From assembly GCA_029051085.1 (NCBI GenBank), contig JAIDLK010000035.1, positions 1 through 17,448 on the forward strand: a stretch of 17,448 nucleotides of DNA, written 5' to 3'. Made by a program: the position numbers and the translations under genes. A model generated the notes under the pieces. It had not been told where the DNA came from. It saw nothing but the letters and a program-made list of their open reading frames with translations, and made no database searches. This DNA is from Alphaproteobacteria bacterium (GTDB lineage: Bacteria; Pseudomonadota; Alphaproteobacteria; Rs-D84). Shown piece after piece: positions 12,926 to 17,448 of this stretch; position 1 is the first letter of the stretch; each line of letters starts with the position of its first letter.

Positions 12926-15900
12926 TCTATTTCAACCTTTACACCAAGCCCTATCAAATCCGCCGCAGTATTATCGCCCAGCTCAACCCCGCCGGGCAGG
13001 GCCAGCGTCGCCACCTTATCGGCGGTATGCAGATTCAGCTGTACCCGCACGCGCCCGCGCCCCAAGCCCCCCAAAGCCTTTTTTACATCCGGCAAAACAG
13101 AACCGTCCCATATATCAAGTGTTATCTTGTTGGCAATTTTTGCAACCCACTGGTTCAGCGGTGTTATGGAGTCAACAAATATTGACACGCGATCATCACG
13201 CACAGACGTCTTTCCGGAAATAAGAACAACATTTTCCGTGGATAATATCTGGGCGAATGCGGCGGCGGATTCACCAAAGGCAACCGCATCAATATTACCA
13301 TAACTGTCGGTGGCGGCAATGGTTATCATATCCTTGCCGGTCTTGGTTCGGCGGCGCGAAAACGAACCTGCATTTACGGCAATCTGTACCGGTTTTCTGT
13401 CGCCCATATTTTCCAGTGTCGCGCTGGTTGCAATGCCTGCACGCTGAATCAAGTGCTTATACTGGTCCAGCGGATGCGCGGAAATATAGAACCCCAGCGC
13501 CGACAACTCATTCTCCAAGCGCTGTGAAAAAGTCCAGGGGGCCGTTCTTGGCAAATTCTTGCGCAGACGGTCTTCTGCGACATCATCTTCGACCGTATTT
13601 GCAAACAGCGACAGCGTATTTCCGCCATCACGCGATTTTGACGCATATGACAATATTGCATCGGCATTCATATATATTGCGGCACGATTAGGTTCAAGCG
13701 AATCCAAAACCCCAACCTTGGCAAATGCTTCCAAAATTCTTTTGTTTACAATCGATGCGCAACGCTTTGCAAAATCTGTTAAGTTTTTAAATTTGCCGTT
13801 GGCATTACGCTCGGCGACTATGGCGTCTGTCGCCGCCGTACCGACCCCCTTAATCGCAGCCAAACCATATACGATTTTTCCGTTCTGCACCGTAAACAGC
13901 GATTCACTTTTATTGATATCGGGCGCCACAATCGCGATATTAAAGTTCGATTTTGCATCGTCTACAAACACCGCCAGCTGGTCCGTATCATTTAGATTAC
14001 TGGACATAGAGGCCGCCAAAAACTCTGGTGTATAGTTCGCCTTTAGAAACGCACACTGATTTGCGACAATAGAATATGCGATTGCATGTGATTTGTTGAA
14101 CGCATACTTTGCAAATTCCTTGAACTTTTCCCACAAATCTTTGGCGGTGGCACGATCCAGCGTCTGCTCTTTCTCGCATCCCTCATAGAACTTGCCTTCC
14201 AGCTCGTCCAACATCTTAATAATCTTTTTACCCATGGCCTTTCGCACGTTGTCCGACTGTCCACGGGTAAACCCGGCCAATGCGCGCGTCAGCTGCATCA
14301 CCTGTTCCTGATATACGATAATGCCGTATGTTTCTTTTAAAATAGGTTCCGCCTTGGGGTGTACATATTCTATTTCTTCTTCGCCATGCATACGGGCGAT
14401 AAACTGTGGAATAAAAGCAATGGGCCCCGGACGGTTCAACGCATTCAAAGCCGATATTTCCAAAAAGCTGGTCGGATGCATCTTTCGCAGAGTCTGTTGA
14501 ACAAACGGGGCATCAAACTGGAATATGCCTTCTGTCAAACCCGCCTGCCATAGCTTCATTGTCTTTGCATCATCGGTTGGAATTTTATCCAAATCTATGT
14601 TTATGCCGCGTGTCTGCTGAATCAATCTTGTGGCATATTTCAGCACAACCAGCGTTTCCAATCCCAAAAAGTCAAACTTGATAAGTCCAGCCGATTCCAG
14701 ATAATGACCGTCAAACTGACATGACGGCAGCGGGTTGGCCGGGTCGCGATAAACCGGCGCTATTTTAGTCGTCGGACGGTCACCAATAACGACACCGCAT
14801 GCATGCTGGCCCAGATTGCGCAAAGACCCTTCCAGCTCTTGTGCAACGCGAACAACCTTGTTCATATCTTCGTCGTTATCCAAAATTTCCTGTATTTCTC
14901 CAGACGAGCCGACCGCATCTTTCAGCGTCTTCGCATCCTGGGGTATCAGCTTGGACAGACGGTCGGATTTGGAATAGGGCATACTGTATACACGTCCGAT
15001 ATCGCGAATTGCGCCACGGGCCTGCAGACTGCCGAACGTGATGATACGGCACACGGAATCATGTCCGTATTTATCGCATATATATGCCAAAACGCGTTCA
15101 ATCCCGGTCGGCTCAAAGTCAACGTCAAAGTCGGGCATGGATATACGGTCCGGATTCAAAAAGCGCTCGAACAGCAGGCCGTATTTCAACGGATCAACAT
15201 GAGTAATACCAAGCGCCCACGCCACAATTGAGCCTGCACCGGACCCACGACCGGGCCCTGTCAAAACATCGTTTTTACGGCACCAGTCAATATAATCGGC
15301 AACAATCAGGAAATACCCCGGAAAGCCCATACCGATAATAACCTGCAGCTCAAATTCCGCCTGTTCATAATACGGCTGGGTATCTGTAATATTGTGCTGC
15401 TTTAATCGCTCGGCCAAGCCGTTCATGGTATTATCCCGCAGCATTTGACACTCGGTTTCCAAGTCATCACCAAAGCGCGGCAACAAAGGCTTTTCATGAA
15501 CATTTACCATAAAGCCGCAACGCTGCGATATTATAACCGTATTTTCCACCGCCTCCGGTAAATCCGAAAACAGCTCTATCATCTGTTGCGGCGATTTAAA
15601 ATACTGCTCCGAAGATTTACGTGCACGCGACGGGTCAATAACCTTGGTCTGCCCCAAAACACAACTTAATGCATCCGCGGCTTCATAATCGGTATCCGCG
15701 GCAAAACATGTATCATTTGTTGCCACAATCGGAATATTTAAATCACGCGCAATCTTTAAAAATCCAGGCTCTGTCTTTATCTCAGACTCCAGACCATGGC
15801 GCTGAATCTCTATATAAAAGCGGTCTCCGAATATGCCAGCCAATCGCTCGGCATATGCGCTGGCCGCGGTCGCCTGATTGTTTAGCAGCGCCATCCCCAA

Positions 15901-16332
15901 CGGCCCCGTATGCGCACCCGACAAACAGATTAACCCATCACTGTGCGAGGCCAGTTCATCCCAAGAAATATAAGGCCCCAGATGATGGTTGTCACCGCGC
16001 ATGTACATAATCCGGCTAAGCTCACACAAATTCAAATAACCGTTATGATTCTGTGCCAACAGTACCACACGCGACAAAGATTCCATACGCAGAATCTTTG
16101 GGTCCGCCGTATGATGATTCAGCGATATTTCAATACCTATAATGGGCTGCAGCTTATTTTTGGGCATAACGTCCGAAAACTCGGCCGCCCCCGACATCAG
16201 ATTCGTATCCGTCAGCGCACATGCCGTCATACCGGCCGCAGAACACAAGGCCGGAATTGCCTTAATAGTCAAAGTTCCATTACCAACAGAAAAACGCGAA
16301 TGTGTGCGAAGATGTACGAATTGATTTTCCAT
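12922..16332 (-). CDS. dnaE: DNA polymerase III alpha subunit (DnaE)
   Basis: Catalytic subunit of the replicative polymerase. 1136 residues from ATG 16330-16332, usual for DnaE1. The N-terminal PHP domain (about 1-270) starts FVHLRTHSRFSVGNG; the usual form is H-S-E/D-Y-S-x-x-D-G, so here Asp is replaced by Asn and metal-dependent PHP activity is doubtful. Polymerase residues are D401 and D403 in PDFDVDFE and D554 in IKFDFLGL; TGPGRGSGAGS (358-368) is conserved. A helix-hairpin-helix region follows (VYGLAAIKGVG). SLFAN near 907 may be the clamp-binding motif, and an OB-fold lies near 985-1060. No Shine-Dalgarno is seen before the ATG. The open frame continues to TTG 16368, but that part is the leader hairpin. 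It is translationally coupled to rsmH. Confidence 0.97.
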   Translation of the reverse strand: MENQFVHLRTHSRFSVGNGTLTIKAIPALCSAAGMTACALTDTNLMSGAAEFSDVMPKNKLQPIIGIEISLNHHTADPKILRMESLSRVVLLAQNHNGYLNLCELSRIMYMRGDNHHLGPYISWDELASHSDGLICLSGAHTGPLGMALLNNQATAASAYAERLAGIFGDRFYIEIQRHGLESEIKTEPGFLKIARDLNIPIVATNDTCFAADTDYEAADALSCVLGQTKVIDPSRARKSSEQYFKSPQQMIELFSDLPEAVENTVIISQRCGFMVNVHEKPLLPRFGDDLETECQMLRDNTMNGLAERLKQHNITDTQPYYEQAEFELQVIIGMGFPGYFLIVADYIDWCRKNDVLTGPGRGSGAGSIVAWALGITHVDPLKYGLLFERFLNPDRISMPDFDVDFEPTGIERVLAYICDKYGHDSVCRIITFGSLQARGAIRDIGRVYSMPYSKSDRLSKLIPQDAKTLKDAVGSSGEIQEILDNDEDMNKVVRVAQELEGSLRNLGQHACGVVIGDRPTTKIAPVYRDPANPLPSCQFDGHYLESAGLIKFDFLGLETLVVLKYATRLIQQTRGINIDLDKIPTDDAKTMKLWQAGLTEGIFQFDAPFVQQTLRKMHPTSFLEISALNALNRPGPIAFIPQFIARMHGEEEIEYVHPKAEPILKETYGIIVYQEQVMQLTRALAGFTRGQSDNVRKAMGKKIIKMLDELEGKFYEGCEKEQTLDRATAKDLWEKFKEFAKYAFNKSHAIAYSIVANQCAFLKANYTPEFLAASMSSNLNDTDQLAVFVDDAKSNFNIAIVAPDINKSESLFTVQNGKIVYGLAAIKGVGTAATDAIVAERNANGKFKNLTDFAKRCASIVNKRILEAFAKVGVLDSLEPNRAAIYMNADAILSYASKSRDGGNTLSLFANTVEDDVAEDRLRKNLPRTAPWTFSQRLENELSALGFYISAHPLDQYKHLIQRAGIATSATLENMGDRKPVQIAVNAGSFSRRRTKTGKDMITIAATDSYGNIDAVAFGESAAAFAQILSTENVVLISGKTSVRDDRVSIFVDSITPLNQWVAKIANKITLDIWDGSVLPDVKKALGGLGRGRVRVQLNLHTADKVATLALPGGVELGDNTAADLIGLGVKVEIE

Positions 16333-16346
16333 GTCGCAAAAATAGC

Positions 16347-16367
16347 AAAAAATGCCCTGACGGGGCA
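16347..16367 (-). terminator. Terminator-like hairpin in the dnaE leader
   Basis: Minus-strand TGCCC (16367-16363), 5-base loop, GGGCA (16357-16353), then TTTTTT (16352-16347), only 14 bases before the dnaE ATG. It has the form of a weak intrinsic terminator and could attenuate dnaE. The 5-bp stem is short. Confidence 0.5.
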
Positions 16368-16414
16368 ACCATATATTTACGAAAAGTACGATTTTTTAGT
16401 TGACATGTTTTTGC

Positions 16415-16423
16415 AGTATACCA
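16415..16423 (-). promoter_or_regulatory. Extended -10 promoter for dnaE-rsmH
   Basis: Minus-strand TGG-TATACT (16423-16415), an extended -10 with five of six consensus bases, directly past the secA terminator. No good -35 is visible at the normal distance, which extended -10 promoters can do without. The leader to ATG 16332 would be about 75 bases. Confidence 0.5.
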
Positions 16424-16438
16424 CATTATCCAAGACGC

Positions 16439-16461
16439 AAAAAAACGCCCCAAGCGGGGCG
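16439..16461 (-). terminator. Rho-independent terminator of secA
   Basis: Minus-strand CGCCCC (16461-16456), loop GCTT, GGGGCG (16451-16446), then T7. It lies 10 bases past the secA stop. T-runs flank it on both strands, but only minus-strand genes are present here. Confidence 0.9.
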
Positions 16462-16471
16462 CTTTTTTTCA

Positions 16472-17448
16472 TTAGCTAAGCTTGCCGCAGCAATGCTTAT
16501 ACTTTAACCCGGAACCACACGGACAGGGCGCATTACGGCGCGATTCCGCCGCGGCGGCACCGGCCTGATTCAACGCCGCATCATGTTGGGCCTGTTCCTG
16601 CTGACGGGCATCAACATCCTCGCGCGTTAACTCCATACGGCAGATATACGCAACCGACATAATCTTAAAGTTTTTAATAGTGTTCTTAAACAGCTCCAAC
16701 GCCTCGCGCTTATACTCATACAGCGGATTTTTCTGAGCATATCCACGCAGACCGATTGCCGTCTGCAGATAATCCATCTGTTGCAAATGACGTTTCCACA
16801 CCGCATCCAGCGCCCCCAGCATCATCTGACGCGATGCCGTCTGCATTAACTCTGGCCCATATCTTGTCGCCTGACCGTCAAAACGGCGCATCGCCAAATT
16901 ATACAGGACGTCATACGCTTTGCGCTCATTGATACCTTCGTCTGTTTTCCAGTTTGCAATATCCGTTATATCCAATGCAAACGTACGCAGCATCGCATCG
17001 TGAATACCGTCGGTATTCCAATCCATCTGATGAGCTTTTTCCGGGATATTGTTTTCACAAATCATCTCTACAACATCACCTATCAATTCACGTGACATCG
17101 GCGTCAAATCTGTGGAGGTCATCAAGTCATCGCGCTGCTTGTAAATAACGCCACGCTGTTCGTTCATAACGTCATCATATTTCAGCAGCTCTTTACGAGA
17201 CTCAAAATATCGCGCCTCCACACGTTTTTGCGCTTTTTCCAAGGCTTTCGTAATCCAGGGATGCGTAATGGCTTCACCGGTTTTCAGCCCCAGCGTCGTA
17301 AGCATTCCGTTCAGACGCGCCGCCCCGAATATGCGCATCAAATCATCATCCAGTGCCAAAAAGAACTTGGAATCACCCGGATCCCCCTGGCGACCCGCAC
17401 GACCACGCAGCTGATTATCAATACGGCGTGATTCATGCCGCTCTGTAC
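16472..17448 (-). CDS. secA: Protein translocase ATPase SecA, C-terminal part (5' end cut by window edge)
   Basis: Motor ATPase that drives preproteins through SecYEG. Only the last 324 codons are in the window; the open frame runs through 17448 without a start. It begins in the second helicase-like domain with motif VI (RIDNQLRGRAGRQGDPG), then the helical scaffold and wing regions (ITHPWITKALEKAQKRVEAR, YDDVMNEQR). It ends with the SEC-C zinc motif CPCGSGLKYKHCC 6 residues before the stop, the site known to bind SecB and the ribosome. Its presence fits the several signal-peptide proteins in the window, but no functional link is implied. TAA at 16472-16474 is followed by a strong terminator. 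Confidence 0.98.
   Translation of the reverse strand, partial: TERHESRRIDNQLRGRAGRQGDPGDSKFFLALDDDLMRIFGAARLNGMLTTLGLKTGEAITHPWITKALEKAQKRVEARYFESRKELLKYDDVMNEQRGVIYKQRDDLMTSTDLTPMSRELIGDVVEMICENNIPEKAHQMDWNTDGIHDAMLRTFALDITDIANWKTDEGINERKAYDVLYNLAMRRFDGQATRYGPELMQTASRQMMLGALDAVWKRHLQQMDYLQTAIGLRGYAQKNPLYEYKREALELFKNTIKNFKIMSVAYICRMELTREDVDARQQEQAQHDAALNQAGAAAAESRRNAPCPCGSGLKYKHCCGKLS

Noticed and set aside
16333..16368. TTG start at 16368 for DnaE
   Set aside because: It would put the leader hairpin and T-tract in the coding region and adds 12 residues (Cys/Phe-rich) with no family match; ATG 16332 fits DnaE starts.
16400..16428. Plus-strand TTGACA (16400-16405) with CATTAT 18 bases on, a possible promoter antisense to secA
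   Set aside because: The -10 is poor and the site lies within the dnaE promoter region; no plus-strand gene follows.
1..17448. tRNA, rRNA, CRISPR, insertion sequence or prophage genes
   Set aside because: Intergenic gaps were read on both strands; none shows a tRNA cloverleaf, spaced direct repeats, or terminal repeats with a transposase.

Overview
The window is a gene-dense, chromosome-like stretch, about 90% coding, from what is most likely an uncultured alphaproteobacterium. The evidence is the standard code, alphaproteobacterial versions of RsmH, DnaE and the PraR/EcxR-type XRE regulator, and a family of secreted Cys-rich proteins. I suspect a reduced, host- or gut-associated lineage; that is an impression from the protein style, not something the sequence proves. 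No tRNA, rRNA, insertion sequence, phage gene or CRISPR array was seen.

Layout, left to right. Minus strand: the 5' 94% or so of dnaK (running off the left edge) with its own sigma-32-like promoter; long-form L25 (rplY) with a terminator; rsmD. Plus strand: tadA, divergent from rsmD with only 17 bases between the start codons. Minus strand again: a secreted protein with a LamG/jelly-roll-like domain, preceded by about 200 bases of structured, probably non-coding RNA ending in an intrinsic terminator; then gpmI. Plus strand: a small XRE regulator, divergent from gpmI and convergent on a bidirectional terminator.

From 12012 down to 7141 on the minus strand lies a compact run of four uncharacterised genes: a multi-pass membrane protein with a CPVC motif, a small soluble helical protein, a large secreted protein with a Ser/Thr/Ala/Arg-rich repeat region and 28 mature cysteines, and a second secreted protein with 22 mature cysteines. 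They have gaps of 21, 29 and 16 bases, a promoter in front and a terminator behind, and look like one transcription unit. The right end holds rsmH, which overlaps dnaE by four bases and lies away from its usual division-cell-wall cluster, then dnaE, then the 3' part of secA.

The household genes serve protein folding (DnaK), translation (L25, RsmD, RsmH, TadA), glycolysis (GpmI), replication (DnaE) and secretion (SecA). The most novel items are the structured RNA at about 4812-5016, whose pairings are mutually exclusive as in a riboswitch or attenuator, and the four-gene membrane/secreted Cys-rich operon. All promoter and RNA-fold calls were made by eye.
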